Shown here: piece by piece, positions 1-5,075 of the stretch
Position numbering within the stretch: the stretch's first letter is position 1
How the letters are laid out: each line of letters begins with the position of its first letter
Source of the DNA: JAJYLM01 sp964547905
Lineage (GTDB): Bacteria > JAMCPX01
Assembly: GCA_964547905.1 (NCBI GenBank)
Contig: CAZJPN010000091.1
Coordinates: 1-6,712 of the forward strand
DNA: 6,712 bases
Direction: 5' to 3'
Made by a program: the position numbers and the translations under genes
The notes under the pieces: model-generated
The model's input: only the letters and a program-made list of their open reading frames with translations
Told to the model about the DNA's origin: nothing
The model's database searches: none

Positions 1-20
1 GCTATTATGTCAGAGAGTAG

Positions 21-28
21 AAAGGAGG
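21..28 (+). promoter_or_regulatory. Shine-Dalgarno site for the ankyrin gene
   Basis: AAAGGAGG lies 6 nt before ATG 35. It decides the start against the in-frame TTG at 29. The ankyrin frame stays open to the left window edge, so this site is the main argument that the protein begins here. Confidence 0.75.
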
Positions 29-34
29 TTGAAG

Positions 35-307
35 ATGAAGGACTTGGATAAACAGCTGCTTAAAGAATCGTGGATAGGGGATATTGACGAAGTAAAGTTT
101 TTGTTAAACGAAGGTGCGGACGTTAATGCGAAAGATATAAATGGCTATACTGCTATTATTTGGGCAGTAAGACATAATGACAAAGAACTTATAGAGTTGC
201 TAATTCAGCATAAAGCAAATATTAGCTGCAAGGCTTTAGATAATGCACGTCTGAAAGGTTATACTGGAATAGTTGACCTTTTAAAGGAACACGGGGCTAA
301 AGGATAG
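35..307 (+). CDS. Small ankyrin-repeat protein (90 aa)
   Basis: Ankyrin repeats are helix-turn-helix modules that bind other proteins; no enzymatic motif is present. About two and a half repeats are visible. The first ends in the consensus-like LLNEGADVNAKD, the second begins NGYTAIIWAV and runs to ELLIQHKANI, and the third is degenerate, lacking the TPLH-type turn but keeping GIVDLLKEHGA. I chose ATG at 35 because AAAGGAGG (21-28) sits 6 nt upstream; the in-frame TTG at 29 overlaps the end of that site and is less likely. It is the only plus-strand gene and converges on the minus-strand operon with a 71-nt gap, so it belongs to another transcription unit, possibly one starting left of the window. 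It has no signal peptide or membrane segment, so it is probably cytoplasmic. A host gene at a prophage edge or a phage moron are both possible. The family call is firm; the role is unknown. Confidence 0.8.
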   Translation: MKDLDKQLLKESWIGDIDEVKFLLNEGADVNAKDINGYTAIIWAVRHNDKELIELLIQHKANISCKALDNARLKGYTGIVDLLKEHGAKG

Positions 308-331
308 ATTCTAAGCACCCTATTATTTTGA

Positions 332-348
332 GTTGACCCTATCCTATG
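332..348 (-). repeat. Copy 2 of a 17-nt motif flanking the 66-aa/238-aa module
   Basis: On the minus strand this reads CATAGGATAGGGTCAAC, beginning 30 nt after the stop codon of the 238-aa gene. It matches 14 of 17 positions with CATAGGAAAGGGTTGAC at 1338-1354. Both copies lie in the only two noncoding gaps of any size in the operon, on either side of the 66-aa/238-aa gene pair. A chance match is not excluded. Confidence 0.4.
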
Positions 349-378
349 TACCGCTATGCCATTATTGCTATCCTATAG

Positions 379-1095
379 TTATTCCTTGTCTAAGAAGTGG
401 AACTGTAATAATGCCTGAACACCCCATGTACGATTGAATGAGTATCCCGGTCCCACGGCTATTGAAAAGGCAGATTGCCATCCCCTAAGTACCGGCCTCC
501 AGCCAATAAATACTCCGACCTCTGATCGTTCAGAGGTCTTGAAATCTGAGGCTACATTGATACCGGCAATAAGGCCATTCCAGTTTAGCGCAGAAAACCC
601 TAAAGAGAAGGCTGATTTGTCGAACTCATAGCCTGCGGTAAGACTGGGCTGCCATATCCCCCGATGTACTGCCTTTTTAATCTCGTTGATAGCTGCCTGA
701 GATACGGTTATTGTCCCTGAGTTATTACAGATGTCGGCAACACACCTTATATTCCCGTTGTTGATGTCAACAGTAGGTTCGACTCCGTTTTCCCGTGCCG
801 TTTTACAATACAGGTCCTTAGTTACCTGTACTGCTGGCGGAGGGGTCTGAATATAGACAGTCTGCGTTACAGTTTGGCCTGGCAAAGGCACTTTAACATA
901 TATAACCTTAACCGTAGGCTTCTTTTGTAGCTCGGTTATGAGAGACTGTATCTTTTTTGACAGTATCCTGTTTTCTGTGTCAAGTTTATTGACCTCATAC
1001 TCGTGGTACGCAACAAGCGGGGCCAGGACAACAAGCAATATGACAATCGTCCACGAGACTGTTACATACCATTTTCTGATCTCTTCAATGTTCAT
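379..1095 (-). CDS. Trans-envelope protein: TM helix, coiled coil, Pro-rich linker, beta domain; spanin-like candidate (238 aa)
   Basis: I do not recognise a named family. Residues 11-30 are a hydrophobic helix after a short N-terminus with charged residues, suggesting an inner-membrane anchor with the rest in the periplasm. Residues 33-58 have heptad-like spacing and charge typical of a coiled coil. Residues 60-91 are Val/Pro/Thr-rich and end in PPP. A region with C97, C118 and C123 may form a disulfide. Residues 148-235 contain about six alternating hydrophobic/polar segments with glycine and aromatic ends, such as SLTAGYEF and GVFIGW, and finish in ALLQFHFL, which resembles an outer-membrane beta-barrel terminus. 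The start overlaps the stop of the 66-aa gene by ATGA, implying coupling. It is the last gene of an operon carrying an endolysin. I infer a fused spanin or other envelope-bridging lysis factor. It could instead be a virion or superinfection protein. Confidence 0.55.
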   Translation of the reverse strand: MNIEEIRKWYVTVSWTIVILLVVLAPLVAYHEYEVNKLDTENRILSKKIQSLITELQKKPTVKVIYVKVPLPGQTVTQTVYIQTPPPAVQVTKDLYCKTARENGVEPTVDINNGNIRCVADICNNSGTITVSQAAINEIKKAVHRGIWQPSLTAGYEFDKSAFSLGFSALNWNGLIAGINVASDFKTSERSEVGVFIGWRPVLRGWQSAFSIAVGPGYSFNRTWGVQALLQFHFLDKE

Positions 1096-1292
1096 TTGAG
1101 ATTTGAGATCACCCCGTTAACCAAGTTCTCAACATCCGCAATGCTGGATTTCAGGTTTTTGGCCTTAACAAGAGTCTCGGCATACTTTCGCAGCAAATAC
1201 GCCGTGTTATTCCTGATGACAAGATACTCTGCAACAAGTGTGCCTATGACCGATATTACCATTGTTACTACAACTACAATCATGTAATTCAT
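1092..1292 (-). CDS. Small single-TM protein coupled to the spanin-like gene (66 aa)
   Basis: Residues 4-25 form one strongly hydrophobic helix, very rich in valine and isoleucine. A basic stretch follows (RNNTAYLLRKYAE), then an amphipathic C-terminal helix to residue 66. The positive charges after the helix favour a cytoplasmic C-terminus by the positive-inside rule, which argues against a simple inner-membrane spanin with a periplasmic coil. The start ATG 1292 has a very strong site, AAGGAGG, 4 nt upstream. The stop TGA overlaps the start of the 238-aa gene as ATGA, so the two are probably translated together and may form a complex. An 86-nt gap holding a foldable RNA element separates it from the gene upstream. 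No family is recognised; a holin, antiholin or partner of the downstream protein are all possible. Confidence 0.6.
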   Translation of the reverse strand: MNYMIVVVVTMVISVIGTLVAEYLVIRNNTAYLLRKYAETLVKAKNLKSSIADVENLVNGVISNLK

Positions 1293-1311
1293 AGAGCCTC
1301 CTTAATATTTC

Positions 1312-1373
1312 ATTGGCCGCCATGTGATTTGACTTTCGTCAACCCTTTCCTATGGGAACAGAGGGCGGCCATT
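1312..1373 (-). promoter_or_regulatory. Foldable RNA element: GC-rich stem enclosing two hairpins, one with a GAAA tetraloop
   Basis: On the minus-strand transcript a perfect 8-bp stem TGGCCGCC/GGCGGCCA (1371-1364 with 1321-1314) encloses 42 nt. Inside are TTGAC-GAAA-GTCAA (1342-1329), a 5-bp stem with a GNRA tetraloop, and a weaker TTCC-CATA-GGAA (1358-1347). This could fold as a three-way junction. It starts 7 nt after the stop of the 102-aa gene and ends about 10 nt before the Shine-Dalgarno of the 66-aa gene. No T-run follows the stem, so an intrinsic terminator is unlikely. A processing, mRNA-stability or translation-control element is inferred. Confidence 0.45.
1338..1354 (-). repeat. 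Copy 1 of the 17-nt motif flanking the 66-aa/238-aa module
   Basis: CATAGGAAAGGGTTGAC on the minus strand, 14 of 17 identical to the copy at 332-348. It overlaps both inner hairpins of the RNA element: the CATA loop and GGAA arm of one, and the TTGAC arm of the other. The second copy does not preserve the GAAA hairpin, so what is shared is sequence rather than the whole fold. Confidence 0.4.
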
Positions 1374-1378
1374 ACATA

Positions 1379-1687
1379 TTATTGCTTGCCTCCGATATTT
1401 ATATTCCCGCCGATCTTATTGATACCGTACAACCCTAAGAGGAATGTAAGCCATCCGGACGGTATGTCGTACTGAACCGGAACAGCTCGGATAAGCAGAT
1501 ACAGGTCATTGAAGACGAGTGTCCCTATAACGGCAAGCATTGTGAGCCTTGTCATTGATCCCCTTGCCTTCCCATCAGCATCTGGAGCATCCTGTAAAAA
1601 CTCCATGAGTTTATTTATCCCGTCCCTAATGACGGTAAGAACCTTTAAAACCTTTTCTTTCCATGTTGTTGGATTTGTATCTGCCAT
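1379..1687 (-). CDS. Two-TM holin-like membrane protein (102 aa)
   Basis: The N-terminal 30 residues look like a cytoplasmic amphipathic helix (WKEKVLKVLTVIRDGINKL). A charged turn with APDADGKARGSM follows. Two hydrophobic segments lie at about 48-68 and 77-93 with a short loop holding VPVQYDIPSG between them. The tail is glycine- and asparagine-rich (GGNINIGGKQ). Length, two TM helices and position four genes after the endolysin fit class II holins, but I do not recognise a specific family and other small phage membrane proteins share this look. ATG 1687 is chosen because GGAGG (1693-1697) lies 5 nt before it; an upstream in-frame ATG at 1735 has no properly spaced site. The stop of the 17-aa ORF is 1 nt before this start (TAATATG), so initiation may depend on translation of that ORF. 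Confidence 0.65.
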   Translation of the reverse strand: MADTNPTTWKEKVLKVLTVIRDGINKLMEFLQDAPDADGKARGSMTRLTMLAVIGTLVFNDLYLLIRAVPVQYDIPSGWLTFLLGLYGINKIGGNINIGGKQ

Positions 1688-1688
1688 A

Positions 1689-1742
1689 TTAACCTCCGTG
1701 CTTTTTTTTGTTCCGTTTACGCTTGTCTCTCCCATGTCCCAT
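1689..1742 (-). CDS. Very small basic ORF or leader peptide (17 aa) with an A8 slippery run
   Basis: Reading from ATG 1742 gives MGHGRDKRKRNKKKHGG then TAA. Eight of 17 residues are Lys or Arg, and there is one acidic residue. A GAGG site (1748-1751) lies 5 nt upstream, at the stop of the preceding gene. The TAA lies 1 nt before the ATG of the holin-like gene, a classic reinitiation layout. The codons AAA AAA AAG (1709-1701) contain A-AAA-AAG in the zero frame, the heptamer used for -1 frameshifting in E. coli dnaX. A -1 shift here would end soon after; a +1 shift, or loss of one A, would fuse the peptide to the 102-aa frame. It may therefore be a leader peptide, a short gene, or the broken N-terminus of a 120-aa form. 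Its reality as a product is uncertain. Confidence 0.45.
   Translation of the reverse strand: MGHGRDKRKRNKKKHGG
1693..1697 (-). promoter_or_regulatory. Shine-Dalgarno site deciding the 102-aa start
   Basis: GGAGG, 5 nt before ATG 1687 on the minus strand. It lies inside the last codons of the 17-aa ORF, encoding its terminal Gly-Gly, so ribosomes finishing that ORF would cover this site. Confidence 0.7.
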
Positions 1743-1750
1743 ATTGTCCT

Positions 1751-2161
1751 CTATTTGTTCATCATTATTATAGGGGCAATCTTTTGTTCGAGCAAGTTAA
1801 TCTTGTTCTGATTCGATATGTGAAGATATGCCATGAGTGCGGAAAGAATTAGCAGTAAGATAGTCCATTTAACAGCATCCGTATATTTACCGAACAGTTT
1901 ATTCATGGCTCTTATAATCCATATATCTTTTTTCTCATCCGGAGTATCCTCGACATTGTCCGTGATGTATTTGTTTAACTTACGATCCGAATAGTTCTTG
2001 ATAAGAAGGCTATTTAACAAGGCTCTATGCTTATCCTCACAATCGCTTTTGTCGCTTTTACGTTCCAGCTTGTTTTCAATCACAATCAGGTGCGATTTAA
2101 TCTCATATAGCATCTGTTGCTGGACTTCCCACATCTCTTTAGTCATCATGAATTCTGACAT
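1751..2161 (-). CDS. C-terminally anchored membrane protein with long charged helical N-terminus (136 aa)
   Basis: Residues 1-95 are soluble, highly charged and mostly helical, with a coiled-coil-like stretch at about 8-37 (EVQQQMLYEIKSHL then ENKLERKSDKSD). Residues 97-115 form one TM helix (TILLLILSALMAYL). A 20-residue tail follows, ending MMNK. The layout, an N-terminal coil and one C-terminal TM next to a lysozyme, resembles XhlA-type haemolysin or holin-accessory proteins of phages. That resemblance is architectural only, and this protein is longer than the roughly 90-aa PBSX XhlA. The start codon shares its A with the endolysin stop (TAATG), and GGAGG lies 7 nt upstream within the endolysin codons, so translation is coupled. 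A role in lysis timing or as a holin partner is inferred from context. Confidence 0.6.
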   Translation of the reverse strand: MSEFMMTKEMWEVQQQMLYEIKSHLIVIENKLERKSDKSDCEDKHRALLNSLLIKNYSDRKLNKYITDNVEDTPDEKKDIWIIRAMNKLFGKYTDAVKWTILLLILSALMAYLHISNQNKINLLEQKIAPIIMMNK

Positions 2162-2613
2162 TATGCAGCCTCCGTTTCTATTGGAGTATTGAATAATTCT
2201 ATCTCTGCAAGTCTTCTCTTATAAAGTCCATCATTCACTATTCCAGCAACATGGTCGTAAAGTTTCCAGTGCTCCATTGCAACATCAAACTTACCCGTGT
2301 TTAGGATTCGTAACATTGGAGAATAAACAAGCGTGCTGATACCTACATTGTAGGTGAATGAACATAATGCATCGAACTGATTTTGATTCAACGGGACTTT
2401 TACGCAATCTGTAATTGAAAGTTCCACAGGAGCAAGATCATTGAGCATGATATTTACAGCCGATTCTGGAGTCAAGGGAAGTAGAAAGTGCTCACCCTCT
2501 CTGATTAAGTGCCCGTAACCAATAGTTGAAAGTCCCCCCTGGTCCTTATACGGAAGTGCTCTGAATCCTTCAAACCTTTGTATGATTTTTATTCCATTTT
2601 CACTTATCTTCAT
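2161..2613 (-). CDS. Phage endolysin, T4/P22-type lysozyme (GH24, 150 aa)
   Basis: Hydrolyses the beta-1,4 bond between N-acetylmuramic acid and N-acetylglucosamine in peptidoglycan during host lysis. The family's catalytic pattern E-x8-D-x5-T is intact: E15 in RFEGF, D24 in YKDQGG, T30 in STIGYGH. Further lysozyme hallmarks are LTPESA near 68-73 and FDALCSFTYNVG near 100-111, and the length is typical for the family. There is no signal peptide or signal-anchor-release helix, so it should accumulate in the cytoplasm and need a holin. The start overlaps the 41-aa gene stop by ATGA, with GGAGGG just upstream. The stop overlaps the 136-aa gene start (TAATG). Both sides are therefore coupled to small membrane proteins, as expected in a lysis cassette. 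Family and role are secure. Confidence 0.95.
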   Translation of the reverse strand: MKISENGIKIIQRFEGFRALPYKDQGGLSTIGYGHLIREGEHFLLPLTPESAVNIMLNDLAPVELSITDCVKVPLNQNQFDALCSFTYNVGISTLVYSPMLRILNTGKFDVAMEHWKLYDHVAGIVNDGLYKRRLAEIELFNTPIETEAA

Positions 2614-2735
2614 TCTATCCCTCCGATCCTAAGCAATAAGAATAGTCCAGCAACAATCAAAGCAATACATAGCGTTACAAGTCCAGTAACTATGTATTGA
2701 GACAAGGCCGGATGTAGCAAGATAAATTGCATCAT
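2610..2735 (-). CDS. 41-aa single-TM protein, holin or pinholin candidate
   Basis: A very short protein with one hydrophobic helix at about 14-36 (IVTGLVTLCIALIVAGLFLL) and the tail RIGGIE. The N-terminal part is uncharged, and the only basic residue is R36 after the helix, which predicts N-out/C-in by the positive-inside rule. Its start ATG 2735 overlaps the stop of the 546-aa gene (ATGA), and its stop overlaps the endolysin start (ATGA); an AAGG lies 8 nt upstream. A longer reading of this frame from 2897 would lie inside the 546-aa gene and has a non-membrane, Cys/His/Arg-rich extension, so I reject it. Direct coupling to the endolysin makes a holin function attractive, but no family is recognised and single-TM holins are the least predictable class. 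Confidence 0.6.
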   Translation of the reverse strand: MMQFILLHPALSQYIVTGLVTLCIALIVAGLFLLLRIGGIE

Positions 2736-4372
2736 GGAAGCACCTTGGTACACGATATGCTGATTGCATTGTTGTCTGTTGTGTTCATTGCCCCGGTGCT
2801 TGTCCGGCTGGTATCGGTAAACACAGAACCGGTTGAGTATGTGAATGCAGGGTATCCGATTGATACCGAAGGTGTGCCGGTATATGAAGAGGTGCATGAA
2901 TAGTTTGTATCAGGAAACGGGGCGTTAGAAATCGTTACCGCTCCGTTGGTATATGCTGTCGTCCATGTCATAGAGGTTGCAATAGGTATGTTGTTTAAGA
3001 ACGCTTTACTGGTTGTCGTGAGCCATACTCCGGTTGTTGAAAATGTGAGGCTACCGTTATCAGTTTTAATTGACTCTAAAGGATAGGAGGAACCACCTGT
3101 ACCCCCAAACTGCATATATGCTCCGACAATAGACGGAGCCGCCTGTGCACCTATAATCATCAAGGGATTAGGCGAGTTGTTGACAATATTAGCCATTATC
3201 TGTCCCCCTCCGATGAGTACGTCATTACCGCAGTTAGAGTCTAAGGAAAATGAAATACCCGCATCTAGATATAAAAAATTTGTATTGCTTATAGTTGCAT
3301 TCCAAACATTATATAGCCATAACCCATAGCCGAGTTGTCCTAACTGATCCAATTTTATGGCAGGAGCTTGAATAGGGGTTGTACTTGTAGTCTCTGTAAT
3401 TTGTAATGAGCCTCTTCCAAGCCACATTCGGTTTATCTCTAATCCCCCATACGTGTAAACGGAAACATTTCCAGCTCCACCAACATAATTATCAATTTTA
3501 ATACTCTGGCCACTGTTTCCAGAAGTGCTGCTAAAAAACGAGCCTAAGGAAGTATCCTCATTGACATTGATATATGAATTACTAAGGATTCCCTGAGCAT
3601 AGATTGCATAGACTGGATTAGAGGTAGACATTATTTTTAGGTTTTTTATAACACCTTCCGAATTGTTGGTTTCAGAAATATACTCTCCTGTAATATCTTG
3701 AAATGGATCATATAACTGCAGATTGTTAAGTACGACATAATCATTTGTTCCAGAAGGGGGGGATATATTTATAGCCGATTGCATAGATGCATTTGCGAGT
3801 ATTGAAATATTTGCTAATGTTACAGAATACGATGATATGATAAACGCTGCCTGCATGGGTGCATTAGTAATTATCAGAGCATTATTACCCATTGAGCCGT
3901 TTCCGCCTATTGTTATTCCCGTTGCATTGTCAAGCACTATTGGGGAGGTAATTATACATGGGGATTCAGGGATGATATAACTAAAAAGTAGCATATTCTC
4001 GCTCCGTAAGTGCGCAATAGCTTCCATTATGCCACACGTAGTTGATGTTCCGTTATCATAGAGTCCTGAATTAACATAATTAAGTGATTCTGTCTGCAAA
4101 TAAGTTCCTTTCATTTGCACAACTCCAGTATGAGCGTTATTCCCTAAATTAGCAGGGATCGGAGTTGACAGAATGGTTGAGTTAATGTAGCTCCCTTGAT
4201 TAAATATCAACGGAGAATTAAGGACACATGAGGAGTTCGGAGGACATGGAGAGTAGCCTCCGCTTGTCCAGTATCCTCCAGTGTTCCATGCTCCAGTGTT
4301 CCAAGAGTCTGTATAACCTGAAGTTGCGATAAGCGTGAATAATACAATCAAAATAAATTTAAATATTTTCAT
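2732..4372 (-). CDS. Sec-secreted beta-helix adhesin or tailspike-like protein with fibre-type tip (546 aa)
   Basis: The N-terminus (MKIFKFILIVLFTLIATSG) is a clear Sec signal peptide, with cleavage probably near residue 20. A short W-N-T-G repeat follows at 24-40. Cysteines at 43, 49, 113, 139, 381, 493 and 541 suit an oxidising compartment. From about 140 to 460 the protein is a run of short beta strands with Asn- and Gly-rich turns, such as ITIGGNGSMGNNALIIT and DYVVLNNLQL, the look of a right-handed parallel beta-helix of pectate-lyase type. Residues 465-546 (with FPDTNYSCT) resemble the tip domain of phage tail fibres. The start is supported by AAGG 8 nt upstream. It follows the transglycosylase gene by 12 nt and overlaps the 41-aa gene. 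I infer host-receptor or polysaccharide binding. The signal peptide is odd for a virion tailspike; a phage-encoded cell-surface protein is the alternative. Confidence 0.65.
   Translation of the reverse strand: MKIFKFILIVLFTLIATSGYTDSWNTGAWNTGGYWTSGGYSPCPPNSSCVLNSPLIFNQGSYINSTILSTPIPANLGNNAHTGVVQMKGTYLQTESLNYVNSGLYDNGTSTTCGIMEAIAHLRSENMLLFSYIIPESPCIITSPIVLDNATGITIGGNGSMGNNALIITNAPMQAAFIISSYSVTLANISILANASMQSAINISPPSGTNDYVVLNNLQLYDPFQDITGEYISETNNSEGVIKNLKIMSTSNPVYAIYAQGILSNSYINVNEDTSLGSFFSSTSGNSGQSIKIDNYVGGAGNVSVYTYGGLEINRMWLGRGSLQITETTSTTPIQAPAIKLDQLGQLGYGLWLYNVWNATISNTNFLYLDAGISFSLDSNCGNDVLIGGGQIMANIVNNSPNPLMIIGAQAAPSIVGAYMQFGGTGGSSYPLESIKTDNGSLTFSTTGVWLTTTSKAFLNNIPIATSMTWTTAYTNGAVTISNAPFPDTNYSCTSSYTGTPSVSIGYPAFTYSTGSVFTDTSRTSTGAMNTTDNNAISISCTKVLP
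4276..4303 (-). repeat. Tandem 15-bp repeat encoding W-N-T-G units
   Basis: On the plus strand CTCCAGTGTTCCA occurs at 4276-4288 and again, identically, at 4291-4303, a 15-bp period. On the minus strand it encodes WNTGA-WNTGG just after the signal peptide of the 546-aa protein. A related TCCAGTATCC lies at 4267-4276. The period is a multiple of three, so copy-number change would keep the frame. Confidence 0.7.
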
Positions 4373-4384
4373 TTTATATCCTTC

Positions 4385-5062
4385 TCATAAAAAACTTGTA
4401 ATAGATGTATACAAATTAGTTGTAAAGCTCAATGATGGCAATGCCTGTGCCTGTGGGCTGGATATACCATCCTGTGCCAGCCTATTAGTATAATAAGTAT
4501 AGTATTTCATAACACGTGGGACGTAAGTGCCTTCGGTTGAAGATGGTGCATCAACGTAAGTCTTATTGCTATTGTACTCTGCTGCTACATCACCAACATC
4601 TGAGTAATCAATGCCTTTACCATCGTGAATTACTTGTTTTATGTACAATACCCCGTATTTAATGCCAGTATCGGGGTCATAAAGTCCGGCCGCATCACCG
4701 GTATATCCAAGAGCTTGTGCGCTAGATAACAGAATTTGCATAAGCCCCTGAGAACCACCTGCCTTTATTTCAGTTGGGTTTTTCATAAGCGAGGCATTTG
4801 TATCGAAATATTCCATCCCAAGCTGCGGGTCTCCTGATTCCTGTTGCATGATAGCGAATATAAGGGCTTGAGGGACTCCGTATTGAGATGAATATTTGTT
4901 TACAATAGGCAAAAGGTCATCGTATGCAAGGACGTCCCCTATTGCATTTCCTGAGCTTGAACTTGTGCTTGCACTTGCTGATTTTGTTGAAAGGAATATT
5001 GCAATTCCTATCACACCAGCAACTCCGGCACCAAGCAATATTTTTTGTTTATTTTTATTCAT
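4385..5062 (-). CDS. Membrane-anchored SLT-family lytic transglycosylase (225 aa)
   Basis: Cleaves glycan strands of peptidoglycan with formation of 1,6-anhydro-muramic ends. Residues 7-24 are a hydrophobic anchor after a Lys-rich N-terminus (MNKNKQK), followed by a Ser-rich linker, so the catalytic domain should be outside the inner membrane. The SLT domain spans about 50-195. It has the catalytic glutamate E75 in IMQQESGD, GGSQGLMQI at 102-110, AEYNS at 161-165 in place of the common AYNAG, and YVPRVMKYY at 180-188. ATG 5062 is chosen because GAGGG (5071-5075) lies upstream. An ATG at 5077 overlapping the previous stop (ATGA) is a possible 230-aa alternative, and the start at 5140 would overlap the upstream gene heavily. 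It sits between two secreted proteins. A virion-associated entry enzyme or wall-remodelling enzyme is inferred. The enzyme family is secure. Confidence 0.88.
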   Translation of the reverse strand: MNKNKQKILLGAGVAGVIGIAIFLSTKSASASTSSSSGNAIGDVLAYDDLLPIVNKYSSQYGVPQALIFAIMQQESGDPQLGMEYFDTNASLMKNPTEIKAGGSQGLMQILLSSAQALGYTGDAAGLYDPDTGIKYGVLYIKQVIHDGKGIDYSDVGDVAAEYNSNKTYVDAPSSTEGTYVPRVMKYYTYYTNRLAQDGISSPQAQALPSLSFTTNLYTSITSFL

Positions 5063-5070
5063 ATTTATTT

Positions 5071-5075
5071 CCCTC
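5071..5075 (-). promoter_or_regulatory. Shine-Dalgarno site deciding the transglycosylase start
   Basis: GAGGG lies 8 nt before ATG 5062. It overlaps the stop codon of the 163-aa gene, so the end of that gene and initiation here are physically linked. No comparable site precedes the competing ATG at 5077. Confidence 0.6.

Noticed and set aside
1..51. End of an upstream plus-strand gene: frame 1 is open to TAA at 49-51, and frame 3 ends at TAG 18-20.
   Set aside because: Either could be a gene tail, but 20-50 nt is too little to choose or to call a gene. The ankyrin frame is also open to the edge.
301..374. Terminator between the convergent units: AGGATAG (301-307) can pair with CTATCCT at 339-345 or 368-374.
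   Set aside because: Only 7 bp, AT-rich, a long loop and no T-run on either strand. The CTATCCTAT repeat (339-347, 368-376) is real, but terminator function is not supported.
379..1292. Embedded Rz1-type lipoprotein gene in another frame of the 66-aa/238-aa region.
   Set aside because: I saw no alternative-frame ORF with a signal peptide and lipobox cysteine here, so a two-component spanin pair is not supported.
1379..1735. Longer 118-aa form of the holin-like gene from ATG 1735.
   Set aside because: No ribosome site at usable spacing before 1735, whereas ATG 1687 has GGAGG 5 nt upstream. The extra 16 residues overlap the better-supported 17-aa ORF.
434..2192. Open plus-strand frames antisense to the lysis genes (for example 434-631, 1003-1287, 1509-1811, 1998-2192).
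   Set aside because: They mirror supported minus-strand genes and show no convincing ribosome sites or domain patterns. Their hydrophobic stretches are complements of TM-coding DNA.
2610..2897. 95-aa form of the 41-aa membrane protein starting at 2897.
   Set aside because: The extension lies entirely inside the 546-aa gene and is rich in Cys, His and Arg, as expected of an out-of-frame shadow. ATG 2735 gives the usual ATGA overlap.
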